A DNA stretch of 64,000 nucleotides from Faucicola osloensis_B (GTDB lineage Bacteria > Pseudomonadota > Gammaproteobacteria > Pseudomonadales > Moraxellaceae), in assembly GCA_964211495.1 (NCBI GenBank), contig CAXORL010000003.1:186001-250000 (forward strand), given 5' to 3'. The notes below the pieces were generated by a model that was not told the DNA's origin, searched no databases, and saw only the letters and a program-made list of their open reading frames with translations. Below, piece by piece: positions 9,909 through 18,914 of the stretch; position 1 is the first letter of the stretch; the number at the start of each line of letters is the position of its first letter. Both the position numbers and the translations under genes were made by a program.

Positions 9909-10244
9909 CTAAATATCTTCAAGCTTTAGCACATCATAAGCGGGGGTTTCATACGGGTGTGCCTGTTTTAAGGCTTGTACCACCGTTTTGATGCGCTCCT
10001 CTGCAACCACCATCTCAACTCGCCATTCTTCGATTGTTTGTAATTGATTGGTGGTACCAATAAAGGCTTGATTGCCTGCCAATGGCATAAACTGTCCTGT
10101 ACCCAACACCTGCCAACAGCAATACTGATAATTGCCAATGTGCCCTGCCCCTGCGTCAAACAAGGCTTGCTTTACAGCGTCTAGATAATCGGTCGGTATG
10201 TAGGTGGTGAGTTTATACATGATTGGTTTTTTCATCCCTGTCAT
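9909..10244 (-). CDS. NIF3/YqfO-like small protein (CutA/PII-like fold)
   Basis: A 111-aa protein whose body (MYKLTTYIPTDYLDAVKQAL ... HIGNYQYCCW ... AHPYETPAYDV) matches the stand-alone middle domain of NIF3/YqfO proteins, a CutA/PII-like ferredoxin fold. It keeps the typical GAGHIGNY and HPYETPAYD motifs. The biochemical role is unknown. Three Met codons near the start (residues 1, 4 and 8) are possible initiation sites. The gene stands alone. Confidence 0.8.
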   Translation of the reverse strand: MTGMKKPIMYKLTTYIPTDYLDAVKQALFDAGAGHIGNYQYCCWQVLGTGQFMPLAGNQAFIGTTNQLQTIEEWRVEMVVAEERIKTVVQALKQAHPYETPAYDVLKLEDI

Positions 10245-10359
10245 TATTAGGTACTTGCCTTAATCTAGCATATTTTTTTTGCAAAAAGCCATTTGCTAAT
10301 CCGTTTTGTCCCCCTATCGTTAAATCCGTTTACCAAAGAAATTATCCGTTAAACTAGCT

Positions 10360-10387
10360 ATACATTATATAATATTCTATAATGTAT
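10360..10387. promoter_or_regulatory. Perfect AT-rich palindrome upstream of the YeeE/YedE genes
   Basis: Ten-base arms ATACATTATA and TATAATGTAT are separated by 8 nt, 26 bp before the first YeeE/YedE start codon. The symmetry and position suggest an operator overlapping the promoter. BigR/SqrR-type (ArsR family) repressors of YeeE/YedE sulfur genes use AT-rich palindromes of this kind (knowledge), but no such repressor gene is visible here; the nearby TetR regulator is an alternative binder. Confidence 0.6.
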
Positions 10388-10413
10388 ATTATTAAAAAAA
10401 TCTCAGGTGTTTT

Positions 10414-10848
10414 ATGCTGTTATTTTCTATTGCAGATTATAGTCATCCATTGGTGGGTGGCATGTTGATTGGGCTCTCTGCGGTTATGCTGTGGTGGAGT
10501 ATTGCCAAGATTGCTGGCATCAGTGGCATTGTGTCAAATTTATTGCAACCAAACTCAGCCGATTTTGCTTGGCAATTGGCGTTTTTTATTGGCTTAGTGG
10601 TATCGCCTTGGGTGTTTGCTATGTTCTTTAACTTGCCAACCATTGAGGTAACCTCATCGCCTTGGCTATATATTATCGCAGGTTTGCTAGTGGGTATTGG
10701 TACGCGGATGGGCTCAGGGTGTACCAGTGGCCATGGCATTTGTGGCAATGCACGTTTTTCACCGCGCTCACTGCTGGCAACCATTACCTTTATGTCCGCA
10801 GGGTTTGTGACGGTGTTTATCGGTCGTCATTTGTTGTCATTGATTTAA
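10414..10848 (+). CDS. YeeE/YedE family sulfur transporter subunit, first half
   Basis: A 144-aa membrane protein with about four hydrophobic segments and the signature IGTRMGSGCTSGHGICGNARF, which contains the Cys pair thought to handle thiosulfate or persulfide sulfur. It corresponds to half of a full-length YeeE; the other half is the next gene, as in PmpA/PmpB-type pairs. The start follows CAGGTG by 5 nt. It is probably controlled by the palindrome just upstream. Confidence 0.88.
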   Translation: MLLFSIADYSHPLVGGMLIGLSAVMLWWSIAKIAGISGIVSNLLQPNSADFAWQLAFFIGLVVSPWVFAMFFNLPTIEVTSSPWLYIIAGLLVGIGTRMGSGCTSGHGICGNARFSPRSLLATITFMSAGFVTVFIGRHLLSLI

Positions 10849-10871
10849 TTGAGACGTTAGGGGCATATATC

Positions 10872-11300
10872 ATGCGAAAAGAAATTGTGTTATTGATCAG
10901 TGCTATCTGTGGGTTGGTTTTTGGTACGGGTTTGATTGTCAGTGATATGGCAAACCCAAAAACCGTGCAAAGCTTTCTTGACCTCGCAGGCGATTGGAAT
11001 CCTGCCTTGATGTTTGTGATGGTTGGCGCGCTCATTGTCGCGACCATCGGTTTTAACTTAAGTCGCTTAAAAAAGACCAGTCTATCGGGTGCGCCGTTTC
11101 CACCGATTCGCCGCGGTATTGACAAGCGCTTGGCGGTTGGGTCGATGATATTTGGTATCGGTTGGGGCATCGCTGGTATCTGCCCTGCGCCTGCGGTGGT
11201 TCTCATGGGCATGGGCATCTGGCAAGGGGTGGTATTTTTTGTCGCCATGCTAGTGGGTATGGGGATGGTGATAGCGTTTGATAAAACCCAATCAGCTTAG
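10872..11300 (+). CDS. YeeE/YedE family sulfur transporter subunit, second half
   Basis: A 142-aa membrane protein starting MRKEIVLLISAICG. A longer upstream reading exists in this frame, but it overlaps the previous gene and lacks a ribosome site, so the ATG 23 bp after the previous stop was chosen. It has about four membrane segments and the Cys motif GWGIAGICPAPAV, the counterpart of the Cys motif in its partner. The pair probably forms one sulfur-compound channel in the inner membrane. Confidence 0.86.
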   Translation: MRKEIVLLISAICGLVFGTGLIVSDMANPKTVQSFLDLAGDWNPALMFVMVGALIVATIGFNLSRLKKTSLSGAPFPPIRRGIDKRLAVGSMIFGIGWGIAGICPAPAVVLMGMGIWQGVVFFVAMLVGMGMVIAFDKTQSA

Positions 11301-11308
11301 TCATCAGT

Positions 11309-11971
11309 TCAGTCATCAGTAGGGTGAAATAACCGATAAAACCCACCCGCCATGAGCCAGCTTGCTAGTTGCTGTGGCGTTTCTGTTTGCCCTTGCCGCA
11401 CCCAATGAATATAGGTGTGATACAGCATCCCTGAGGCAAATACCAGATTATACTCCCCGCTTTTATCCTGACTTGGCGCTGTCATAGCTTGGCAAGTCAA
11501 TGACTGCTTTTTGCGGTATTCGACAAAAATTTTGCTATTAAGCAGGGTGTCTAAAATCAGCCCTTCAAAGCCTTGGTTGAGCAAAATCTTGGTCGACAAC
11601 TCAAACTTGCTCAGATAGTCAAACACGCGTACCAAAAACGCATAAAACTCGCCCTCGCTTGCCACCGTCAGGTCGATGAAAGGAAAATCATGCTCAATCT
11701 GCGCCAAATAGTCTTTGAGTAACGCAAGCTTACTATCGTAATTGCGGTAATAGCCCATGCGACTCACGCCTGCTTTTTGGGTCAGCTCAGTGACGCTAAT
11801 ATCGGCAAATGGGGTGGACTCCATGAATTTGAGTAGCGCTATGGCGAGCGAACGTCTGACCACGGTGTTGGCATTGCCCATGATATGCGCCTGCTGTCCA
11901 AAATCACTTAAACTCGACTCAATACTCGTACCCGCGGGCGATGGAAGCGGTGTGAAGGTTGGCTTTGGCAC
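11309..11971 (-). CDS. TetR/AcrR family transcriptional regulator
   Basis: A 220-aa protein with a TetR helix-turn-helix at about residues 45-85 (FADISVTELTQKAGVSRMGYYRNY) and a hydrophobic ligand/dimer domain after it. It converges on the YeeE/YedE pair and is divergent from the GMC oxidoreductase gene 262 bp away, so the latter cluster is the more likely target. The N-terminal about 35 residues before the HTH look unstructured, so a later start cannot be excluded. Confidence 0.85.
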   Translation of the reverse strand: MPKPTFTPLPSPAGTSIESSLSDFGQQAHIMGNANTVVRRSLAIALLKFMESTPFADISVTELTQKAGVSRMGYYRNYDSKLALLKDYLAQIEHDFPFIDLTVASEGEFYAFLVRVFDYLSKFELSTKILLNQGFEGLILDTLLNSKIFVEYRKKQSLTCQAMTAPSQDKSGEYNLVFASGMLYHTYIHWVRQGQTETPQQLASWLMAGGFYRLFHPTDD

Positions 11972-12169
11972 GCGTTAATCCTTTCAACTCAATCCTTTAC
12001 TTAATCTATCAAAACAAAAAGAACCCAAATGTCACAGTTGCAGCAGCCTGCTGAAAAATTAGTATACCCTAATCAGGTAGCGGGTTGAACTGTTTAGCGG
12101 TAAACCGCTGTTATAGAAAGACAGATACAGCCAACAAGTCACTGTAAAGTAGCCCGCGGCAGGTCAGCT

Positions 12170-12222
12170 ATAAGGACAACTATTCAGGATAACTATTAAA
12201 GACAACTATTAAGGAAAATAAG
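12170..12222 (+). repeat. Short tandem repeats before the GMC oxidoreductase
   Basis: Three imperfect copies of a 16-17 nt unit resembling AGGACAACTATTCA / GGATAACTATTAAA / GACAACTATTAAGG lie directly upstream of the start codon. They may be an array of regulator sites in the leader or slipped-strand expansions. The last copy supplies the ribosome site region AAGGAAA. Confidence 0.5.
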
Positions 12223-12233
12223 GAAAGCGATAC

Positions 12234-13934
12234 ATGGAAGGTCAATCATTTGATACGGATTTTTTGGTCATAGGCTCAGGCTTTGGCGGTAGCGTCTCGG
12301 CGATGCGACTGACCGAAAAAGGCTATCGCGTGATTATCGCGGAGCAAGGCAAGCATATTTCTCCTGAAACCATGCCCAAAACTGTGCGCGATATCAAGCA
12401 GTTTTTGTGGTTGCCCGCGCTCAAGTACAAAGGGTTTTTTTCGCTTCAGCTATTTAAACATGTCATGGTGTTGCATGGTAATGCGGTGGGTGGTGGCTCA
12501 ATCACTTATGCTAACACCTTATTACAGCCAGCAGACAAAATTTGGCAACAAGGTAGCTGGGCAGGGCTTCACGACTGGCAAGCGGTGATGCCACAACATT
12601 ATGAGACCGCCAAACGCATGCTAGGCGTGAGCCAAAACAAAAAAATCGGCAATGCCGATTTGATGCTACAAAAAATGGCAAACATGAGTGGCGTGGGCGA
12701 TAGTTTTTATCTCACCGATGTGGGCGCCTACTTTAATGAACATGACAAGTACGCTCACCCCTCCGTCAATGGTGACCCGTATTTTGGCGGCGCAGGTCCT
12801 AAGCGCAGCCCTTGTATAGGCTGTGGTGGCTGTATGGTGGGCTGCCGTTATGGCGCCAAAAATACCCTAGATAAAAACTACCTGTATTTTGCCCAAAAAA
12901 ATGGCGCTACCCTGCTCGCTGAAACCAAAGTCACGGATATAGTACCGATAGCCGATGCTAGCAAATCATCAAGCGACCCTGCCTATCAAAACGGTTCGCA
13001 AGGCTATCGAGTGACGCTGCAATCAGCGGATAAAGGTGAGTATCAAATCACCACCCAACGAATTGTGCTGTCAGCCTCCAGCCTCGGTAGCCAAAAACTG
13101 CTGTTTGAGCAGCGCCATAAAGGCAATATGCCCCACATTTCCCCTTATCTTGGCAAGCGTATCTATACCAATGCTGAGTCCTTGCTAGGCGTACGATTTT
13201 TGGATGACCAACATGGCGCCATGAGCGATGGCGTGGCTATCGGCTCTGGGATTTATTTGGGTGATGGCACACACATCGAGGCAACACGTTATCCTGAAGG
13301 TTTTAATATTGCCTCCTTTTTGGCGACGTTAAGCAATTATAAAAATGGCAAAAAAATGTCGCTACTGGCTTGGTTATGGTGTTTTATAGTGCAGTTTATC
13401 GTCAAGCCCCGTCAGGCGTGGCGTGCATTTCGACCGCATAATATGGCAAAACAAAGCCTTATCTTGCTATGTATGCAAAGCACGCCCTATGCGCTTGAAA
13501 TGCGCTATCAAAAAAGCCCGTGGTGGCGGGCTTGGTTGGGTAGTCGCTACCATATGCAAACCCATGGTCCTGCCATTCCCGCCTTTATTCCAGAAGCCAG
13601 TGCATTTGCCGAGCAGATGGCAGCCCAAATGGGGGGAGTCGGTTATGGCGTGTTGTCGGAAGTATTTTTGAATATCCCGACCACCGCGCATTGTATGGGT
13701 GGGATTTCGCTAGGCAACTCAGCAGCAGATGGCGTGGTCGATAAGTACCATCGATTGTTTAATTATCAAGGGTTTTATGTCTGCGATGGCGGCAATATCT
13801 CGACCAACTTGGGCGTCAACCCAAGCCTCACCATAACAGCATTGACAGAACATGCCATGAGCCATATTCCGCACAAAGCAACCCAGTTACTGCATGCTGC
13901 GGATGCCACAAGGCAAAACGTGGCGCTTGTTTAA
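12234..13934 (+). CDS. GMC-family FAD-dependent oxidoreductase (cholesterol oxidase-like)
   Basis: A 566-aa protein with an N-terminal FAD-binding Rossmann motif (FLVIGSGFGGSVSAMRL) and the GMC segment GNAVGGGSITYANTL. It carries a Cys-rich insert CIGCGGCMVGCRYGAKNT typical of the cholesterol-oxidase/long-chain-alcohol branch. The C-terminal segment (VCDGGNISTNLGVNPSLTI) closes the FAD site. The likely reaction is oxidation of a hydrophobic alcohol to an aldehyde or ketone. The aldehyde dehydrogenase downstream fits oxidation of the product. The substrate is not known. Confidence 0.88.
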   Translation: MEGQSFDTDFLVIGSGFGGSVSAMRLTEKGYRVIIAEQGKHISPETMPKTVRDIKQFLWLPALKYKGFFSLQLFKHVMVLHGNAVGGGSITYANTLLQPADKIWQQGSWAGLHDWQAVMPQHYETAKRMLGVSQNKKIGNADLMLQKMANMSGVGDSFYLTDVGAYFNEHDKYAHPSVNGDPYFGGAGPKRSPCIGCGGCMVGCRYGAKNTLDKNYLYFAQKNGATLLAETKVTDIVPIADASKSSSDPAYQNGSQGYRVTLQSADKGEYQITTQRIVLSASSLGSQKLLFEQRHKGNMPHISPYLGKRIYTNAESLLGVRFLDDQHGAMSDGVAIGSGIYLGDGTHIEATRYPEGFNIASFLATLSNYKNGKKMSLLAWLWCFIVQFIVKPRQAWRAFRPHNMAKQSLILLCMQSTPYALEMRYQKSPWWRAWLGSRYHMQTHGPAIPAFIPEASAFAEQMAAQMGGVGYGVLSEVFLNIPTTAHCMGGISLGNSAADGVVDKYHRLFNYQGFYVCDGGNISTNLGVNPSLTITALTEHAMSHIPHKATQLLHAADATRQNVALV

Positions 13935-14023
13935 AAAGATGCTAGTTCAAAAAGATGCTAGCAAGATACCGGCTTAACTGCTATGTTGAGTTAAAATTTA
14001 ACTAAATGATTGGGATAATACAC

Positions 14024-15466
14024 ATGACACCTCAAGACAACTCAGATGCAACTAATTCGGATGCAACTATCAATACCATGCAGCAGCAGTTCGACATCAT
14101 GCGAACGGCTAGCCGCCAAGACCAATATGTCGATTGGTCAATTCGTAGTGCGCGGCTAAAAAAATTAGAGCAGCTGGTGATGGATAACCAAAGCGAGATT
14201 ATCACCGCTATTCATGCCGACTTTGGACAACGCCCAGCGGCTGAAACCACCATGCTTGAACTGTTCCCAACGCTTGAAGCGATTCGTTATACACAAAAGC
14301 ACGGCAAGGCTTGGTCTGCCAAACAGCCCGTCAAAACTGGGATTTGGTTTTTGCCCGCTCGTAGCTATATCCAGCCGCAGCCGTTAGGACTCGTGGGCAT
14401 TATTGCACCTTGGAACTATCCGCTGTATTTGGTGATTGCGCCGCTGGCTGCCGCATTGGTGGCAGGCAATCGTGCGATGCTCAAAGTCTCAGAAGCGTCA
14501 CCGAATTTTGAGCGGTGGCTGGCTGATGCGTTACCCAAATACTTTGCCGCAGACGAAGTGACCTTGATTACAGGGGGTGTCGAAGTCGCGCAAGCCTTTA
14601 GCCAATTACCGTTTGACCATTTATTTTTTACCGGCTCTACCGCAGTGGGCAAACATATCATGAAAGCTGCTGCCCAGAATTTGACCCCTGTCACCCTTGA
14701 GCTGGGCGGCAAATCCCCTGTCGTGGTGACGCCAAGCGCTGATGTGGCAAAAACTGTCAACCGCGTATGGACAGGCAAAACCATGAACGCAGGGCAAACC
14801 TGTATTGCGCCTGATTATGTGTTGATGCAGGCGGATAAAAAACCCGCCTTTATCGAACAATCAACCGCATGGCTTGACGACCACTACCCCAATCTTGCAG
14901 ACAACCCTGACTATAGCTTTGTCATTAACCCCAAACAAGCCAGCCGCGTGCAAGGTTATCTTGATGAAGCCAAACAGCGCGGTGCCACTATCATTCCACT
15001 GACCGATTATGCAGTGAATATCGAGACTGGATTTTTCCCACCGATGATTGTCACCGATTTACCCAGCGATGCTAAATTGCTGACCGAGGAGATTTTTGCC
15101 CCCGTATTGCCACTGGTGTCCTACCAAGACTTGGCGCAAGCGGTGGCGTATGTGAATGAGCGTGACCGCCCACTGGCGCTGTATGTTTTTGGCGAGGATA
15201 AAGCCGACACCGACTACGTGCTCGCACATACGGTGAGTGGCGGCGCGTGTATTAACGAAACGATTTTTCACATTGCCCAGCAAAATCTGCCGTTTGGCGG
15301 TGTCGGGGCATCAGGGATGGGGCGTTACCACGGCAAATATAGCTTTGACACCTTCTCTCATCCAAAAGCGGTGTTTAAACAAAGTCACCTTAATTTCGCG
15401 CATTTGCTTCAACCACCGTATGGCAAGACCTTTTGGAACATGATGAAGGTGATTTTAAAAGCTTGA
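14024..15466 (+). CDS. Aldehyde dehydrogenase (coniferyl-aldehyde dehydrogenase-like)
   Basis: A 480-aa NAD(P)-dependent aldehyde dehydrogenase. It has the cofactor motif FFTGSTAVGK, the catalytic Glu in LELGGKSP and the nucleophilic Cys in NAGQTCIAPDY. The overall length and IIAPWNYPLYL motif place it in the class-3 / coniferyl-aldehyde group, which includes membrane-tethered fatty-aldehyde enzymes. An ATG 18 nt upstream is possible, but the chosen start is closer to the usual length. It lies 89 bp after the GMC oxidoreductase gene and probably works with it. Confidence 0.9.
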   Translation: MTPQDNSDATNSDATINTMQQQFDIMRTASRQDQYVDWSIRSARLKKLEQLVMDNQSEIITAIHADFGQRPAAETTMLELFPTLEAIRYTQKHGKAWSAKQPVKTGIWFLPARSYIQPQPLGLVGIIAPWNYPLYLVIAPLAAALVAGNRAMLKVSEASPNFERWLADALPKYFAADEVTLITGGVEVAQAFSQLPFDHLFFTGSTAVGKHIMKAAAQNLTPVTLELGGKSPVVVTPSADVAKTVNRVWTGKTMNAGQTCIAPDYVLMQADKKPAFIEQSTAWLDDHYPNLADNPDYSFVINPKQASRVQGYLDEAKQRGATIIPLTDYAVNIETGFFPPMIVTDLPSDAKLLTEEIFAPVLPLVSYQDLAQAVAYVNERDRPLALYVFGEDKADTDYVLAHTVSGGACINETIFHIAQQNLPFGGVGASGMGRYHGKYSFDTFSHPKAVFKQSHLNFAHLLQPPYGKTFWNMMKVILKA

Positions 15467-15489
15467 TTTTAACAGCTTGAAAACGTTTA

Positions 15490-15519
15490 ACCCCACGCTG
15501 GCGATGGCGTGGTTGTTTA
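15490..15519. terminator. Hairpin between convergent genes
   Basis: A stem of CCACGC with GCGTGG, extended by AAC/GTT, lies between the convergent aldehyde dehydrogenase and oxygenase genes. The T-run is short, so it is only a probable terminator. Confidence 0.45.
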
Positions 15520-15541
15520 CATGGCTTAACAATAAAATGGA

Positions 15542-16786
15542 TTATTGATAATAGCTATCATGTTGTTTGAGCCACCAGTTCATGTTATCTTGGCGTTTGG
15601 CGCGAAATTGCTCTAATCTTTTGGCCATAGCCGCATTGTGCGCTCGTGCGGTATCAAGCCCAAACAGAATCGGCACACTGACAAGCACGCCATAGCGCCA
15701 TTTTGGGCTCGGCAGTCCCAAGCCATCGCCGATATCATCACCCACTAAAGTCCGTGTGACACTGGCATTGACCCGCTCAACCAGCTGTCCACGTCTGTTA
15801 TCCTCACCCATAATTTGTGAGGGTAAATCATGCAGCGCTTTGGCGAGCGGTTTACCAAATTCAAAATCTAATTGCTGGGTTGCCAAATAGCTATAAAGCC
15901 ATGCCCATGACTCGGTTTCATCTTCAGGAATCCGCGCCAGCTCAATCCCCATCCACCAACTTGCCAGTTGCCATAAGTGCATGATGCCTTGGGATTCTTC
16001 GGCGCTGATTCTTGCCCCCAGTAATTTTAGTCCGCGCATAATGAGTAGTGAAAACTGCAAGTGGGTCGCCACCATGTCAGTTTGGTTAATGGGTACCCCC
16101 CAGTAGTCACTGTCCCAATTATGGCGGTATAATTGTTGTCGTACCAGACCGTGTATCTGACGCACTTGCAGACTTTGTCGCCAGCCTTCTGTGCCAATTG
16201 CCAATGGGGATTGCTGGTTGCGGCTAATCGCTGGGTACTCAGACACTGCCAAAATATACGCATAGGTTCGCATGAGCCTAGGCAATGCATCATGCACTAA
16301 CGCCCCTGTTTTTATGAGTGGTAATGACAGCGCAGGGATACTATACCCGGCCATTAGCGCGACATTACGTAGTAACCAAATTAGCATCAACGGATAGCGC
16401 CGATAGGCGATTGCACCAATCTCGGCAAGCTTGGCATCATACCAGCTCGGATATTGGCAAAACTGCTGATACAGCGTCTCAAACGCTGGCTGTTGCAATA
16501 ACGCTTTGGCTGCCGATACGTTACCCATTTGCGCTATCCCTTGCTCATGCAAAATCAATTGCTGCAGGGGTTTGGCAAATTTAATACCGCTGGATAACAG
16601 CGTATCGACAGGCTGATCTGCGATACCATACCCCTGCTGCATCTGTTGCAATAAATCCTTTGACACCTCAAAATCACGGGGCAATAAAAATCGTTTGATA
16701 CGCTGCAACACTTGTAAATCAGCGTGGTGGTCAATGTCAGTATTGCGCCCCAGTGTCGGCAAATCGGTTTGATAAAGCAGGTTCAT
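15542..16786 (-). CDS. MpaB-like oxygenase family protein (DUF2236)
   Basis: A 414-aa protein resembling the MpaB/latex-clearing-protein haem oxygenase family. It has the conserved block QVRQIHGLVRQQL (His as a probable haem ligand) followed by W-x-x-x-x-GVPINQTDMVATHLQFS. The family includes bacterial rubber oxygenases and fungal MpaB; members cleave double bonds or act on prenyl chains (knowledge). Its place beside a GMC oxidoreductase and an aldehyde dehydrogenase suggests oxidation of hydrophobic carbon chains, but the substrate is unknown. Confidence 0.75.
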   Translation of the reverse strand: MNLLYQTDLPTLGRNTDIDHHADLQVLQRIKRFLLPRDFEVSKDLLQQMQQGYGIADQPVDTLLSSGIKFAKPLQQLILHEQGIAQMGNVSAAKALLQQPAFETLYQQFCQYPSWYDAKLAEIGAIAYRRYPLMLIWLLRNVALMAGYSIPALSLPLIKTGALVHDALPRLMRTYAYILAVSEYPAISRNQQSPLAIGTEGWRQSLQVRQIHGLVRQQLYRHNWDSDYWGVPINQTDMVATHLQFSLLIMRGLKLLGARISAEESQGIMHLWQLASWWMGIELARIPEDETESWAWLYSYLATQQLDFEFGKPLAKALHDLPSQIMGEDNRRGQLVERVNASVTRTLVGDDIGDGLGLPSPKWRYGVLVSVPILFGLDTARAHNAAMAKRLEQFRAKRQDNMNWWLKQHDSYYQ

Positions 16787-17128
16787 AGCAATGATAAATC
16801 AGTAATGAATGAATGGATAGCCTAGCGCATTTTGACAACTAAAAAATGCTTATGTGCCAAAAAAAATCGATTTTTTTGTTTAAAAATGTTAGCCCTTAAT
16901 CGACTGGGTGTATTTACTGGATGAATTTGACCGTAGCTTGCCTAATGGGTTTCAGTGACGAGTTGGGTAATGATGGCTAGCATAGCGCTAGTCCATGTCA
17001 TGTGTCACGTTGATAAAACTGTATCATGTCACATTTATCGAACTATTTTGTCGCTGACGCTAAGCCTATTTTTGATTACACTATAGCCAACATCTCTTGT
17101 CTTAACAGTATCAAAATCGAGCTACCCT
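16787..17128. other. Divergent promoter region of the oxygenase and MFS genes
   Basis: 342 bp without a gene, AT-rich. It contains the starts of two divergent transcription units and the dyad listed separately. Confidence 0.5.
17011..17026. promoter_or_regulatory. Small dyad upstream of the efflux genes
   Basis: Inverted repeat TGATA-N6-TATCA about 100 bp before the MFS gene, flanked on both sides by TGTCAC motifs. It could be an operator; support is weak because the arms are only 5 bp. Confidence 0.3.
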
Positions 17129-18781
17129 TTGAAATCACCTAGAATCTTAGAAACGCCACCCAATTGGACCGAGGATGAAAAACCCGCGTTACCCGGTTCC
17201 CCGCCGAGTATTGCTCACTCTCGATCAAAAAGCATTGTGTATTTTGTCATCGGCGTTTTTATTGCAATTTGTGGTGGCTTGGGCAACGGCATTATTACTG
17301 CCAATTTACCGCAAATCCAAGGCGAATATGCGCTGACACCCTCACAAGTGGCTTGGATACCTGCTGTGTATGTGATGGCAAATGTCAGCGCCAACCTGCT
17401 GCTGTTTAAAGCGCGTCAACAATTTGGGTTGCGCTGGTTTTCTGAAATATCCCTGCTGATGTTCATGCTGGTGATGTTTATTCATATATTTGTGCAAAAC
17501 TATCCGATGGCTTTACTGGTCAGGGCTATGGGGGGCTTTGTCGCGGCGCCGTTATCCTCACTCGGGCTTTATTATGTGATGCAAGCCTTTTCCAGTAAGT
17601 ATCGACTGCAAGGTTTGTATATTGGCTTTGGGGTCAGTGCGCTCGCGATTCCGTTGGCTTGGATAATGTCCCCTTATTTGGTCAATGTGAATGACTGGAC
17701 TCGGCTCTATACTTTTGAGTTCGGTTTGGCGCTGTGTTGTTTTGCGATGGTGGTCGCCGTCAAGCTGCCACGAAGTTTACGTATCGAAGTGTATGAAAAG
17801 AAAGACATTCTCACCTTTTTGTTATTGGCGCCTGGTTTTGGGTTGCTGTGTGGGGTGTTGGTACAAGGTCCTATTTTATGGTGGGAAAACTCACCCTTAT
17901 TGGCGTATATGCTCATTGGCGCGTTGGCGCTGTTGATGTCAGGCTTTTTCTTTGAGCATTACCGCAAAAACCCCTTGATTATGACCCGCTGGCTGGGTAG
18001 TGTTGCGTTATGGCGTTTTGTGGTGGGCGCTTTTTTACTGCGTTTGATTATGTCTGAGCAAAGTTATGCAGTGGTGAATTTTTTAAAATCCCAAGGTCTA
18101 ACGTCCGACCAGTTTGTGGGTTTTTATACGGTCATATTTGTTGGTATGTTGGCAGGTTTGATAGTTAGCGCACTGACCTTTTCACGGGATCATTTGATTC
18201 CGCCAATGGTGGTAGCGACTTTGCTCGTGGCGATTGCCAGTGTGTATGATGCCAATATGCTCACCAGCGAAGTGCGACCCCAAAATTTTTATCTCAGTCA
18301 ATTTGCAGTCGCGTTTGCAGGCTCACTGTTTATGGGTCCATTGGTATTGATGGGCTTTGGGCTGACGCTGCGACAAAGCGTCAATCATGTCATCACCTTT
18401 ATCATCTTGTTTGGTGCGACCCAAAACTTTGGCGGGCTGGTAGGCTCGGCTTTTTATAGCACCCTGCAACAGCAGCGCACCCAGTATCATAAACAAAGTA
18501 TTTTACAGCAAATGCAATCGACAGATGCCACAGTAACCCAGCGGCTTCAACAATACCAAGCAGGGTTTAAACCCATCATCACCGACAACAACTTGTCGCA
18601 GCAACAAGCCCAACAATCCCTCAACCAAATTGTCACGCGAGAAGCGCAGATTAAAGCGTATGGCGATATCATTACTGTCAACAGTTACATTGCCACGTTC
18701 TTATTTGCTTGGGGTATGATTAATATCGCCCGCAAAAAATACATTGAAAATCGGCAAAAAGCAGCAATTAAGCAAACATAG
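17129..18781 (+). CDS. DHA2-family (EmrB-like) MFS drug/acid efflux transporter
   Basis: A 550-aa protein with about 14 predicted membrane helices and the DHA2 opening motif GLGNGIITANLPQIQGEYALTP-type sequence. It uses a TTG start; no Met occurs before the first helix, so the TTG or a later GTG must be used. A Gln-rich soluble stretch (about residues 455-495) precedes the last helix. It is followed 133 bp later by an HlyD/EmrA-like gene, so the two form a tripartite-type efflux pump needing an outer-membrane channel that is not in the window. Confidence 0.88.
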   Translation: MKSPRILETPPNWTEDEKPALPGSPPSIAHSRSKSIVYFVIGVFIAICGGLGNGIITANLPQIQGEYALTPSQVAWIPAVYVMANVSANLLLFKARQQFGLRWFSEISLLMFMLVMFIHIFVQNYPMALLVRAMGGFVAAPLSSLGLYYVMQAFSSKYRLQGLYIGFGVSALAIPLAWIMSPYLVNVNDWTRLYTFEFGLALCCFAMVVAVKLPRSLRIEVYEKKDILTFLLLAPGFGLLCGVLVQGPILWWENSPLLAYMLIGALALLMSGFFFEHYRKNPLIMTRWLGSVALWRFVVGAFLLRLIMSEQSYAVVNFLKSQGLTSDQFVGFYTVIFVGMLAGLIVSALTFSRDHLIPPMVVATLLVAIASVYDANMLTSEVRPQNFYLSQFAVAFAGSLFMGPLVLMGFGLTLRQSVNHVITFIILFGATQNFGGLVGSAFYSTLQQQRTQYHKQSILQQMQSTDATVTQRLQQYQAGFKPIITDNNLSQQQAQQSLNQIVTREAQIKAYGDIITVNSYIATFLFAWGMINIARKKYIENRQKAAIKQT

Positions 18782-18914
18782 ACTTGATAGGCTAGATGCG
18801 TATAACAAGGCGACCCAATTACATAACTGTTTTTAGATAATTGTTTTTTTAGATAACAGTTTAATGATAAATAAAATTTAATCATCAATAAAATGCTTAC
18901 GGAAAACCCAACTC

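Noticed and set aside
10662..10871. Longer N-terminus for the second YeeE/YedE gene
   Set aside because: It overlaps the first YeeE/YedE gene in another frame, lacks a ribosome site and would add an implausible N-terminus.
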